Shown piece by piece: positions 17,316-25,361 of a DNA stretch of 64,000 nt; the first letter of the stretch is position 1, and the number at the start of each line of letters is the position of its first letter. Where the stretch lies: contig CAVTNU010000026.1 of assembly GCA_963736175.1 (NCBI GenBank), positions 10,915 to 74,914 on the forward strand. Direction: 5' to 3'. A model generated the notes under the pieces. That model had not been told where the DNA came from. It searched no databases and saw only the letters and a program-made list of their open reading frames with translations. Made by a program: the position numbers and the translations under genes. The DNA is from Rhodoblastus sp963736175 (GTDB lineage: Bacteria; Pseudomonadota; Alphaproteobacteria; Rhizobiales; Beijerinckiaceae).

Positions 17316-17624
17316 TCAGAACGCGCAGCCATAGGCCGCGACGGCGGCTGCCTTCATCTGCGCGGCCATTTTGTCGCATGCGGCGGCGACGGATGGTTTC
17401 GTCTGCGGATTGTCGGCGAGGGATTTCAGGCCGGCGCGCGCCTGCGCCATGCCGGACCTGGCCATATCCTGATTAGCTGCGGGAATCTTGTCCTTGATGC
17501 AGGATTCGTAAGTGGCGAAAAAGGCGTCGCATGAAGCAACGCCGACGTCCTGCGCGAGGACCGACGAACCTGAAAACAGCGACGCCGCGACAAAGAACGA
17601 TAGGGCGTAAATCGATTTGACCAT
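17316..17624 (-). CDS. Small secreted protein of unknown function
   Basis: A 102-residue protein with a clear signal peptide (MVKSIYALSFFVAASLFSGSSVLAQ, cut after Ala; mature protein starts near QDVGVAS). The mature part has four cysteines in the pattern C-x8-C ... C ... C, which could make two disulfides in the periplasm, and an otherwise helical, Ala-rich sequence. AGGAGG precedes the ATG at good spacing. I do not recognise the family. It lies between eno and the FtsB-like gene on the same strand, with gaps of about 200 and 109 bases, so it is probably a separate unit. Confidence 0.75.
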   Translation of the reverse strand: MVKSIYALSFFVAASLFSGSSVLAQDVGVASCDAFFATYESCIKDKIPAANQDMARSGMAQARAGLKSLADNPQTKPSVAAACDKMAAQMKAAAVAAYGCAF

Positions 17625-17773
17625 ATTCGCCTCCTGTTTTTTCGTCGCCGTCTCTCGCTATGCCGCTCACCATTATCAGAGCGCCGGTAGACGCCTCGAT
17701 TTCCGACGTTTAGCGTAAGGCGCGACTTCGACGAATGCACGCGGAAAAACCGCCCTTGTCAAAATGCCGCAAC

Positions 17774-17798
17774 AAAAAGGGGCGCCCGAAGGCGCCCC
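17774..17798 (-). terminator. Rho-independent terminator after eno
   Basis: On the minus strand a perfect eight-base-pair GC stem (GGGGCGCC/GGCGCCCC, plus coordinates 17779-17786 and 17791-17798) with a four-base loop is followed by five T residues (17778-17774). It sits 28 bases beyond the eno stop. Confidence 0.9.
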
Positions 17799-17826
17799 TG
17801 TCGAACACACATGCTTTGGCGCCCGT

Positions 17827-19110
17827 TCATGCGAGCGCCTTGAGCGCCGCGCGGCCGGCGTAGACGGCCTGATTGCCGAGTTCCTCTTCGATGCGGATCA
17901 ACTGGTTATATTTCGCCAACCGATCGGAACGGGCCAGCGAGCCGGTCTTGATCTGACCGCAATTGGTCGCCACCGCCAGATCGGCGATGGTCGAGTCTTC
18001 CGTCTCGCCCGAGCGATGCGACATGACCGCCGTATAGCCGGCGCGCTGCGCCATATCGACGGCGGCGATGGTTTCGGTCAGCGTGCCGATCTGGTTGACC
18101 TTGATGAGAATCGAATTGGCAACGCCCTTCTTGATGCCGTCGGCCAGGCGCTTGGTGTTGGTGACGAAAAGATCGTCGCCGACCAACTGGACTTTCTTGC
18201 CGATGAGATCGGTGGTGATTTTCCAGCCTTCCCAATCATCTTCCGAATTGCCGTCTTCAACCGTGACGATCGGATAGGCGGAGATCAGCTTGTCCAGATA
18301 TTCCGCCTGTTGCTGGATCGTGCGGACCTTTCCTTCGCCCTCGTAATGATAGGCGCCGTCCTTGAAGAATTCTGTGGTGGCGCCGTCGAGGCCGATGGCG
18401 ATGTCCACGCCGGGTTTGAAGCCCGCCGCCTCGATCGCCTTGACGACAAAATCAAGCGCCGCCTCGGCGGACGGCAGATTGGGGGCGAAACCGCCCTCAT
18501 CGCCGACATTGGTGTTGTGCCCGGCCTTTTTCAAAGCAGATTTCAGGCCATGAAACACTTCCGCGCCCCAACGCACGGCGTCCCGCAGATTGGGCGCGCC
18601 AATCGGCAGAATCATGAATTCCTGAAAATCGATCGGATTGTCGGCGTGAACGCCTCCATTGATGATGTTCATTTGGGGCGTCGGCAGGACGCGCGCCTGC
18701 GTGCCGCCGACATAGCGATAAAGCGGCAGGCCGGCGGCGTCGGCCGCCGCCTTGGCGACCGCCAGCGACACGCCAAGAATGGCGTTGGCGCCGAGCTTGG
18801 CCTTGTTCGGCGTGCCGTCGAGTTCGATCATGGCCTCATCGATAGCGACCTGATCCTCGGCGTCGAAGCCGGAAAGGGCCTCGAAAATATCGCGATTGAC
18901 GCTCTCGACGGCCTTCAGTACGCCTTTGCCGCCGTAACGCGCCTTGTCGCCGTCGCGCAATTCGACCGCCTCGTGCGCGCCGGTCGACGCGCCGGAAGGA
19001 ACCGCGGCGCGGCCAAAAGAGCCGTCCTCCAGCGTCACATCGACTTCGACTGTGGGATTGCCGCGCGAATCGAGAATTTCGCGGGCGACAATGTCGATAA
19101 TCTCGGTCAT
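17827..19110 (-). CDS. eno: Enolase
   Basis: A 427-residue glycolytic enzyme converting 2-phosphoglycerate to phosphoenolpyruvate. The family signature LIKVNQIGTLTETIAAVDMA is present, as are SHRSGETED, the magnesium ligands in VEDGNSEDD and VGDDLFVTN, and the N-terminal DSRGNPTVEVDV. A purine-rich AAGGGGA precedes the ATG. A strong terminator follows. It is divergent from queF. Confidence 0.98.
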   Translation of the reverse strand: MTEIIDIVAREILDSRGNPTVEVDVTLEDGSFGRAAVPSGASTGAHEAVELRDGDKARYGGKGVLKAVESVNRDIFEALSGFDAEDQVAIDEAMIELDGTPNKAKLGANAILGVSLAVAKAAADAAGLPLYRYVGGTQARVLPTPQMNIINGGVHADNPIDFQEFMILPIGAPNLRDAVRWGAEVFHGLKSALKKAGHNTNVGDEGGFAPNLPSAEAALDFVVKAIEAAGFKPGVDIAIGLDGATTEFFKDGAYHYEGEGKVRTIQQQAEYLDKLISAYPIVTVEDGNSEDDWEGWKITTDLIGKKVQLVGDDLFVTNTKRLADGIKKGVANSILIKVNQIGTLTETIAAVDMAQRAGYTAVMSHRSGETEDSTIADLAVATNCGQIKTGSLARSDRLAKYNQLIRIEEELGNQAVYAGRAALKALA

Positions 19111-19315
19111 GAAGGATCCCCTTAACCCGGAATTGGCAATGCGCGGGCGTTCTACGACGAAGCCATGAATTTAAAAAGTCCTGCTTTAGCATTTGCCTTT
19201 ACGTCGCGTTAATCGGCCGCAGGCTTGCGCCGGCCCGGCCTGACGAATATGAGCAAGCAAAGCAGGCTGGCGTAAGGGTTCGCCCTCGTTGCGCCGAGCA
19301 AAAAGGTCAAGACTT

Positions 19316-19777
19316 ATGGTCAAATCCCATGACGGCGCCGAAGCGCTCGGCCGACAGACGCCAGCGCCGGGAAGTCCGGACGAGGCCCAACTCGACCGCG
19401 TCGCCAATCCGCACCCCGACGTCAATTATCTCGCCCGTTTCGCCCAACCGGAATTCACATCCTTGTGTCCGGTCACCGGTCAGCCCGATTTCGCGCACTT
19501 GGTGATCGACTACGTTCCTGGAAAATGGCTCATCGAATCAAAATCTTTGAAGCTGTATCTAACCTCTTACCGTAACCACGGCGCCTTCCACGAAGACTGC
19601 ACGATCCGCATCGGCAAGGATCTGGTGAAGGTTCTGAAGCCGCGTTTCCTGCGCATCGGCGGCTATTTCTATCCGCGCGGCGGCATGCCGATCGACGTGT
19701 TCTGGCAGACCGGCGCGCCGCCCGAAGGGCTCTGGCTGCCCGATCAGGGCGTCGCGCCCTATCGCGGCCGCGGATGA
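19316..19777 (+). CDS. queF: NADPH-dependent 7-cyano-7-deazaguanine reductase QueF (short type)
   Basis: It reduces preQ0 to preQ1 in queuosine biosynthesis. This is the short, single-domain form: 153 residues from the ATG at 19316, with AAGG upstream. The catalytic Cys51 and Asp58 lie in FTSLCPVTGQPDFAHL. The QueF motif is ESKSLKLYLTSYRNHGAFHE. No other queuosine genes are in the window. It is divergent from eno. Confidence 0.96.
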   Translation: MVKSHDGAEALGRQTPAPGSPDEAQLDRVANPHPDVNYLARFAQPEFTSLCPVTGQPDFAHLVIDYVPGKWLIESKSLKLYLTSYRNHGAFHEDCTIRIGKDLVKVLKPRFLRIGGYFYPRGGMPIDVFWQTGAPPEGLWLPDQGVAPYRGRG

Positions 19778-19881
19778 GATTGCTGACTATGCGATGAACA
19801 GGAGATTCAGACCGCGTTCAGGCCGCCTGGACGATGCTGCCTTGGCTTGCCGCCCCTCCCAAGCATGTCAAGGAGACACAG

Positions 19882-20046
19882 ATGTTCAGAAAAACGCTCG
19901 CCGTACTGGCTTTGACTTCGATCGTCGTCTTTTCCGCCGGCGCCGCTTCCGCCCATCCCCTGCGCGGCCACCATCACGGCTGGGGCCATCACCATCATCA
20001 CTGCGGGCCTTGCCATCACGGCCATGGACGCCATCATCGCCACTGA
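19882..20046 (+). CDS. Secreted His-rich mini-protein with a CGPC motif
   Basis: A 54-residue precursor with a strong signal peptide (MFRKTLAVLALTSIVVFSAG, cleavage expected after ASA). The mature peptide is about 30 residues, of which 15 are His, and it contains CGPC flanked by five and two histidines. AAGGAGA precedes the ATG at 19882 at ideal spacing. In-frame codons further upstream would spoil the signal peptide and were rejected. The composition points to metal binding in the periplasm. The CGPC sequence is the thioredoxin active-site tetrapeptide, but no thioredoxin fold could form at this size. The gene is too short and simple for confident family assignment. Confidence 0.7.
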   Translation: MFRKTLAVLALTSIVVFSAGAASAHPLRGHHHGWGHHHHHCGPCHHGHGRHHRH

Positions 20047-20060
20047 TCGCCCAACAGCGG

Positions 20061-20080
20061 ACGGCGGCGCGCGCCGCCGT
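20061..20080. terminator. GC palindrome between convergent genes
   Basis: ACGGCGGCGC followed directly by GCGCCGCCGT forms a perfect 20-base palindrome. It lies between the His-rich gene (stop at 20046) and the convergent kdsA (stop at 20101). There is no T run, so terminator function on either strand is an inference from position and stem strength. Confidence 0.5.
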
Positions 20081-20100
20081 TCGTCCAGCGCCCCTATCGC

Positions 20101-20973
20101 TCAAACACCCTTGGCCAGCCTGTCGAAGGCCTTCAGCCGCTCCAGCAACGCCGGCATGTCCTCTAGCGGAACCATGTTCGGGCCGTCGGAAAACGCCTGA
20201 TCCGGGTTGTCGTGCGTTTCGATGAACAGGCCGGCGACGCCGACCGCCACGGCCGCGCGGGCGAGAACCGGCACGAATTCGCGTTGCCCGCCGGAAGACG
20301 AACCCTGCCCGCCCGGCTGCTGCACCGAATGAGTCGCGTCGAAAATCACCGGCGCGCCGATCTGTTCGGCCATGATCGGCAGCCCGCGAAAGTCGGTGAC
20401 GAGCGTGTTGTAGCCAAAACTCGCGCCGCGTTCGGTGACGAGCACGTTTGGATTGCCGCCCTCCACAACCTTGGCGGCGACGTTTTTCATATCCCAGGGC
20501 GCGAGAAACTGCCCTTTCTTGACGTTGACGACTTTTCCCGTGGCCGCCGCGGCCAGCAAAAGATCGGTCTGGCGACAAAGAAAAGCAGGGATTTGCAACA
20601 TGTCGACCGCCTCGGCGGCGAGCGCGCATTGCTCCTTTTCATGGACGTCGGTGACGACCGGCAGGCCAAATTGCTTCTTGATCTCCTGAAAGACCTTGAG
20701 CGCCGCGTCGAGACCGACGCCGCGCCGCCCCTTGGCGGACGTGCGGTTGGCCTTGTCGAACGAGCTTTTGAACACAAGGCCGACGCCGAGTTTTTCAGCT
20801 ATGCCGGCGAGCGTCTCGGCCATGAACAGAGCATGGTCACGGCTTTCCATGGCGCAAGGCCCGGCGATCAGCGCCAAAGGCAAATGATTGCCGAAGCGGA
20901 CGGCGCGCGCGCCTTCGCCGACCGTCACGACGGCGTTTGCTCGAAATTCTGCGGCTGGCTTTTCGGCTGACAT
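20101..20973 (-). CDS. kdsA: 3-deoxy-8-phosphooctulonate (KDO 8-phosphate) synthase
   Basis: A 290-residue enzyme condensing phosphoenolpyruvate with arabinose 5-phosphate for the KDO sugar of lipopolysaccharide. Family stretches are SSFDKANRTSAKGRRGVGL, CRQTDLLLAAAATGK, NVKKGQFLAPWDMKN and FDATHSVQQPGGQG. In the first strand the sequence is AGPCAMESRDHAL. The Cys40 at this place is the metal ligand of the metal-dependent class, where the metal-independent class (E. coli) has Asn. GGAGCG precedes the ATG. Confidence 0.97.
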   Translation of the reverse strand: MSAEKPAAEFRANAVVTVGEGARAVRFGNHLPLALIAGPCAMESRDHALFMAETLAGIAEKLGVGLVFKSSFDKANRTSAKGRRGVGLDAALKVFQEIKKQFGLPVVTDVHEKEQCALAAEAVDMLQIPAFLCRQTDLLLAAAATGKVVNVKKGQFLAPWDMKNVAAKVVEGGNPNVLVTERGASFGYNTLVTDFRGLPIMAEQIGAPVIFDATHSVQQPGGQGSSSGGQREFVPVLARAAVAVGVAGLFIETHDNPDQAFSDGPNMVPLEDMPALLERLKAFDRLAKGV

Positions 20974-21077
20974 GGACGCTCCAGAAAATACTCTCGCTCG
21001 GATTTAGACTTGCCGGCGGCGTGTTGAACAGTCCGCTCGTTCGCCGCCCTTTTCCAAAAGTGGGCCAAGGGCGCTTC

Positions 21078-21980
21078 TTAAACCTCCTCGAAGGCCAGAC
21101 AAAGGCCTGCGCCGGCGTCGGGTCCGAGCAAAAGCCGCTTTTCATGCCGCCGGAAGATCGCGCAATGGCTCTGCAAGGTCTTTTGCGCGTCGTCGAGCGA
21201 GGCTGTCGCCACGACGACCGCCGCCAGCCGCGCCTCCTGCGCGTCGGGCGCCGGCGCGCCAAACCGGAAGGCGAAGGCGGTGGGCGTGAGAATTTCAAGC
21301 TTCTGGCTTCCGCCGAGCGCGATTTCCAGGCCGGCCGAGGTCGCCAGCATTTCGCGCTGTCCGGTGAAGGCGGACAGAAATTCGGCGAGATCGGCCGGGT
21401 TCTCGGCCGTGACGACGATGCTCCTCAGGCCGCGCGCGCCGTTGGCGTGACGCTGTAGCCCAGCGTCCCAGAAATTGTCCGGCGCATGCTGCTGGCAGGT
21501 AAAAAACCCGATGTTTTCGACGCCCTTGGCCTTGGCCAAGGCGAGCGTGAAAGCGACGTCCGCCTCAGCGTTATTATGGCCGCTGGTCCCGCTCGCCTCG
21601 CGCGCAAAATTTAGCGGCGCTTGCTTGCCGAGACCGACCTTAGCGAAATCCGCGGCGTCGCGTTCAGCGTCGGCGCTGGCCAAGGCCAGCATCGCGGCGC
21701 CTTGATGTCGACGCAGATACTTGTGCAGGAAGGCGACGAAGAAATCGCCATCCGCGATCCCGGCGAGCCGATTTTCGAGCTCGCGCTTGTGGCCGGCGAT
21801 ATCAGGACCGAAAGCGATCAATTCAAAAAAACTGTGATCGGCGAATTGCACGATCTGGTTCTGCGAGCCCCAGGGATGGGCGTTGCGCGGGCCAAGGCTG
21901 AAGCCGAGCCGACGGAATCGTTCGGCTTGGGCGCCAAGATCGTGCGAGGCGATGACGATATGGTCTATGGCGCGGGGCAT
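21078..21980 (-). CDS. VOC-superfamily (glyoxalase-like) protein
   Basis: About 300 residues. The N-terminal module starts with AIDHIVIASHDLGAQAERFRR and GFSLGPRNAHPWGSQNQIVQF, the His/Glu metal-ligand pattern of vicinal-oxygen-chelate proteins, with another potential ligand in FFELIAFG. A second, more divergent module (FTCQQHAPDNFWD onward) includes a third His-containing strand. It resembles the glyoxalase-like domain family 3 in length. The substrate is unknown. The ATG at 21980 was preferred to a GTG two codons upstream. It stands between kdsA and pyrG, but the gaps of about 100 bases on each side do not prove an operon. Confidence 0.8.
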   Translation of the reverse strand: MPRAIDHIVIASHDLGAQAERFRRLGFSLGPRNAHPWGSQNQIVQFADHSFFELIAFGPDIAGHKRELENRLAGIADGDFFVAFLHKYLRRHQGAAMLALASADAERDAADFAKVGLGKQAPLNFAREASGTSGHNNAEADVAFTLALAKAKGVENIGFFTCQQHAPDNFWDAGLQRHANGARGLRSIVVTAENPADLAEFLSAFTGQREMLATSAGLEIALGGSQKLEILTPTAFAFRFGAPAPDAQEARLAAVVVATASLDDAQKTLQSHCAIFRRHEKRLLLGPDAGAGLCLAFEEV

Positions 21981-22094
21981 GGGCACTTTTCATGAGAGCG
22001 CGCCTTTGAGAACGGCGGCGCATGACTTATCGACCATGCCGCCGACGCCGGCAAGTGGCCGGGCGCCGTCTGCTCCGTGCACAGAAACGTCCGC

Positions 22095-23723
22095 CTACAC
22101 CAACCGGCTTTGCGCCTTGGCCGCCGCGATAAAGCTGGCGAACAGGGGATGCGGCTCGAACGGGCGCGATTTCAGTTCGGGATGGTATTGAACGCCGATG
22201 AACCAGGGATGGTCGGCGAACTCCACCGTTTCCGGCAACAGCCCGTCAGGCGACGTTCCGGCGAAGATCAGGCCGCATTTTTCCAACCGCTCGCGATAGG
22301 CCATATTGACCTCGTAGCGATGGCGATGGCGTTCGGAGATGTGGGTCGCGCGATAAATTTCAGCGATCTTCGAGCCTTCCTTCAAAACAGCGGGAAAGGC
22401 GCCAAGCCGCATGGTGCCGCCGAGATCGCCGTCCTGGCGGCGCTTTTCCAGTTCCGCGCCGCGCAGCCATTCGGTCATCAACCCGACCACCGGCTCGGGC
22501 GTCGGGCCAAATTCGCTCGAACCGGCCTGCTTGACGCCGGCGAGCGAACGCGCCGCTTCGATGACCGCCATCTGCATGCCAAAGCAAATGCCAAAGTAGG
22601 GCACCTTTCGTTCTCTGGCGAAACGCGCCGCGAGAATCTTGCCTTCCGTGCCACGCTGGCCGAAACCGCCGGGCACCAGAATGCCGTGCACATGCTCAAG
22701 ATAGAGCGAGGGATCCTCGGTTTCGAAGATTTCCGAATCGATCCAATCGAGGTTGACCTTGACCCGGTTGGCCATACCGCCGTGGGCGAGCGCTTCCATC
22801 AGCGACTTATAGGCGTCTTTCAGGCCGGTATATTTGCCGACGATGGCGATGGTGACCTCGCCTTCGGGATTATGCACGCGTTGCGAAATTGCGTTCCAGC
22901 GGCTCATGTCCGGCTTGGGCGCGGGCTCGATGGCGAAAGCGGCGAGGACTTCATGATCAAGACCCGCCGCGTGATAGGCCGCCGGCACGTCGTAGATCGA
23001 GGACACGTCGCGCGCCTCGATCACCGCCGCCTCGCGCACGTTGCAGAACAGGCCGAGTTTTCTGCGCTCCTCGGCCGGAATTTCCCGGTCGGTGCGACAC
23101 AAAAGAATATCCGGCTGAATGCCGATCGAGCGCAACTCCTTGACCGAGTGCTGCGTCGGCTTGGTCTTCAGCTCGCCCGCGCTCGGAATGAATGGCAACA
23201 ACGTCAGATGGATATAGACGCAATGATGCGGCGCCAGTTCGTTGCCAAGCTGACGGATCGCCTCGAAAAACGGCAGACCCTCGATATCGCCGACCGTGCC
23301 GCCAATTTCGACCAGCACGAAATCGAAGGCTTCGTTGCCGTCGAGCACGAACGCCTTGATGGCGTTCGTGACGTGGGGAATGACCTGCACAGTGGCGCCG
23401 AGATAGTCGCCGCGCCGCTCCTTGGCGATGATGTCCTGATAGATGCGTCCGGTGGTGATGTTGTCGGTCTTGTTGGCCGAACGTCCGGTGAACCGTTCGT
23501 AATGACCAAGATCGAGATCGGTCTCGGCGCCGTCGTCCGTGACGAAACATTCGCCGTGCTGATAGGGCGACATCGTGCCGGGATCGACATTGAGATAGGG
23601 ATCGAGCTTACGCAGGCGGACGGTATAGCCGCGCGCCTGCAAAAGCGCCCCGAGAGCAGCCGATGCGAGTCCCTTGCCAAGCGAGGAAACCACGCCGCCG
23701 GTGATGAAAATGTACCGCGCCAT
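22095..23723 (-). CDS. pyrG: CTP synthase
   Basis: A 542-residue enzyme making CTP from UTP, ATP and glutamine. The N-terminal synthetase domain begins RYIFITGGVVSSLGKGLASA, with the nucleotide site NVDPGTMSPYQHGE. The C-terminal glutamine amidotransferase domain has the nucleophile cysteine in PYFGICFGMQMA and the His/Glu pair in GVQYHPELKSRP. Length and motifs are complete. It is followed upstream (higher coordinates) by secG on the same strand, the usual secG-pyrG order. Confidence 0.98.
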   Translation of the reverse strand: MARYIFITGGVVSSLGKGLASAALGALLQARGYTVRLRKLDPYLNVDPGTMSPYQHGECFVTDDGAETDLDLGHYERFTGRSANKTDNITTGRIYQDIIAKERRGDYLGATVQVIPHVTNAIKAFVLDGNEAFDFVLVEIGGTVGDIEGLPFFEAIRQLGNELAPHHCVYIHLTLLPFIPSAGELKTKPTQHSVKELRSIGIQPDILLCRTDREIPAEERRKLGLFCNVREAAVIEARDVSSIYDVPAAYHAAGLDHEVLAAFAIEPAPKPDMSRWNAISQRVHNPEGEVTIAIVGKYTGLKDAYKSLMEALAHGGMANRVKVNLDWIDSEIFETEDPSLYLEHVHGILVPGGFGQRGTEGKILAARFARERKVPYFGICFGMQMAVIEAARSLAGVKQAGSSEFGPTPEPVVGLMTEWLRGAELEKRRQDGDLGGTMRLGAFPAVLKEGSKIAEIYRATHISERHRHRYEVNMAYRERLEKCGLIFAGTSPDGLLPETVEFADHPWFIGVQYHPELKSRPFEPHPLFASFIAAAKAQSRLV

Positions 23724-23832
23724 GGGATTGGGACCTTATTTCTTCCAAACCGATTTGGGGAGGCCCGATGGACAATTTGCCGGGTTTTACCCGGGAAATT
23801 TGACAAGCCTCAGTGCGACGCCGCTCAAGAGT

Positions 23833-23852
23833 AGGGCCGGAAACCCGGCCCT
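23833..23852 (-). terminator. Hairpin downstream of secG
   Basis: AGGGCCGG (23833-23840) and CCGGCCCT (23845-23852) form a perfect eight-base-pair stem around a four-base loop, between the secG stop (23908) and the pyrG start (23723). No T run follows, so it may be a transcript-stabilising or attenuating structure rather than a full terminator. Confidence 0.4.
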
Positions 23853-23907
23853 TAGCGCGCTCCCGGAAAGTTGCTGAATTTCCGGGACATATAATGGGCC
23901 TTGCGGC

Positions 23908-24294
23908 TTATTGCGAACGCGGAGGCTCCGGCGCGCCGGGCGCCGGCGCCTTTTGGCGCTGCTCTTCCATCTGTTTGAGATCGTTCAGCACGCCATCCTT
24001 CGTCGGCGCCGCCGGCTCGCTTTGACCAGCCGGCTTCGGTGCGTCGAAAATCGATTTCTGGGCGCGGTTGAAGCTGGCCAGAATCGTCAGAGCCAGACTG
24101 GTGGCGAAAAACAAGGTGGCGAGAATCGCCGTCGCTCGGGTGAGCGCGTTGGCCTGGCCGCGCCCGGTGAAGAAGCCGCCGCCCGAGGAGCCGCCGCCCA
24201 TGCCGAGCGCGCCGCCCTCCGAACGCTGCAACAGCACGGTGGCGATGAGCGCGATGACGATCAGAAGATGAACGACGATCAGAACAGTTTGCAT
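23908..24294 (-). CDS. secG: Preprotein translocase subunit SecG
   Basis: A 128-residue inner-membrane subunit of the SecYEG channel. It has two transmembrane helices (about residues 2-20 and 52-74). Between them lies the conserved cytoplasmic loop LLQRSEGGALGMGGGSSGGGFFTGRG. The C-terminal tail is hydrophilic, Pro/Ala/Gln-rich and about 50 residues long, which is longer than in E. coli SecG (110 residues in all). The ATG at 24294 was chosen because earlier in-frame codons precede a hydrophobic start poorly. It lies between tpiA and pyrG on the same strand. Confidence 0.95.
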   Translation of the reverse strand: MQTVLIVVHLLIVIALIATVLLQRSEGGALGMGGGSSGGGFFTGRGQANALTRATAILATLFFATSLALTILASFNRAQKSIFDAPKPAGQSEPAAPTKDGVLNDLKQMEEQRQKAPAPGAPEPPRSQ

Positions 24295-24440
24295 TCGGTC
24301 CGTCCAAAACCGTTCGGCCTTAAATCCGCCCGGTGCAAAGAAAGAGAGCGCCACGGCGAGACGCCGGACGCTGCTGTTGAGGGCGTCTTACACCAAGGCG
24401 CGGGCGAAGGAAACCCCGCGCCCGTCCCGATCCGCCAATC

Positions 24441-25193
24441 CTATTTGTAAACGCCGGCGATGCCGAGAAAGTCCTTGGCCGTCAGGCTGGCGCCGCCGAC
24501 CAGCGCGCCGTTGACATTGGCGACGCTCATCAATTCCTTGGCGTTCGACGGCTTGACCGAGCCGCCGTAAAGAATGCGGACCTTGCCGCCCTGCCCCGGC
24601 AGCAGCTTTTCGAGTTCGGCGCGAATGAAGGCGTGGACCTCGGCGACGTCCGCGGCCGTCGGCGTCAGCCCGGTGCCGATCGCCCAGACCGGTTCATAGG
24701 CGACGACGAGGTTTTCTGCATTGGCGCCCAACGGAAGCGAGCCGCGCGTCTGGCCGCCGACAACGGCCAAAGTCTCGCCGGATTGGCGCTGATCCTTGGT
24801 TTCGCCGACGCAGACGATGGCGATCAGGCCGGCGCGCAGGGCGGCCTCCGCCTTGGCCTTGACGACTGCGTCGCCTTCACCGTGATCGGCGCGACGCTCG
24901 GAATGGCCCACGATGACATAGGTCGCGCCCAGGTCTTTCAATTGTTCCGCGGCGACATCGCCGGTGTGGGCGCCGGACGCCTTGGCGTGGCAGTCCTGAC
25001 CGCCGATCGCGATGCGCCCCTGCGCCGTCGCCACCGCCGCGTCGATCAAGGTGGCGGGCGGGCAAAGCGCCACCTCCGCCTGCCCCGCCGCGCCCGCCGC
25101 CGCCGCTTCGGCGATCATGGCGAGTTCTTTCAGCGCGTTTTTCAGGCCGTTCATCTTCCAATTGCCGGCGGCGAGCGGGCGGATCGTGGTCAT
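24441..25193 (-). CDS. tpiA: Triose-phosphate isomerase
   Basis: A glycolytic enzyme interconverting dihydroxyacetone phosphate and glyceraldehyde 3-phosphate. The active-site residues are visible: Asn11/Lys13 in AGNWKMNG, His in VGHSERR, Glu in AYEPVWAIGTGLTP, and the phosphate loop GGSVKPSN. I used the ATG at 25193, which has AAGGA seven bases upstream and gives 250 residues; an ATG at 25208 is in frame. It is divergent from the ppiD gene. Confidence 0.97.
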   Translation of the reverse strand: MTTIRPLAAGNWKMNGLKNALKELAMIAEAAAAGAAGQAEVALCPPATLIDAAVATAQGRIAIGGQDCHAKASGAHTGDVAAEQLKDLGATYVIVGHSERRADHGEGDAVVKAKAEAALRAGLIAIVCVGETKDQRQSGETLAVVGGQTRGSLPLGANAENLVVAYEPVWAIGTGLTPTAADVAEVHAFIRAELEKLLPGQGGKVRILYGGSVKPSNAKELMSVANVNGALVGGASLTAKDFLGIAGVYK

Positions 25194-25361
25194 CGGGCTG
25201 TCCTTCATAATTGAGCGCTCCCCCGATAACAGAGCCGCAAAACTTTGCAACTGGGGCCTTTCGATGAGCTCTGTCGCCAAGAACGTTGCGCTTGAGCCTC
25301 GGCATTTCTATAGTCCGGCCGCTTCGCGCCGTTGTGGCGCCGATGAACAGAGATATTTTCC

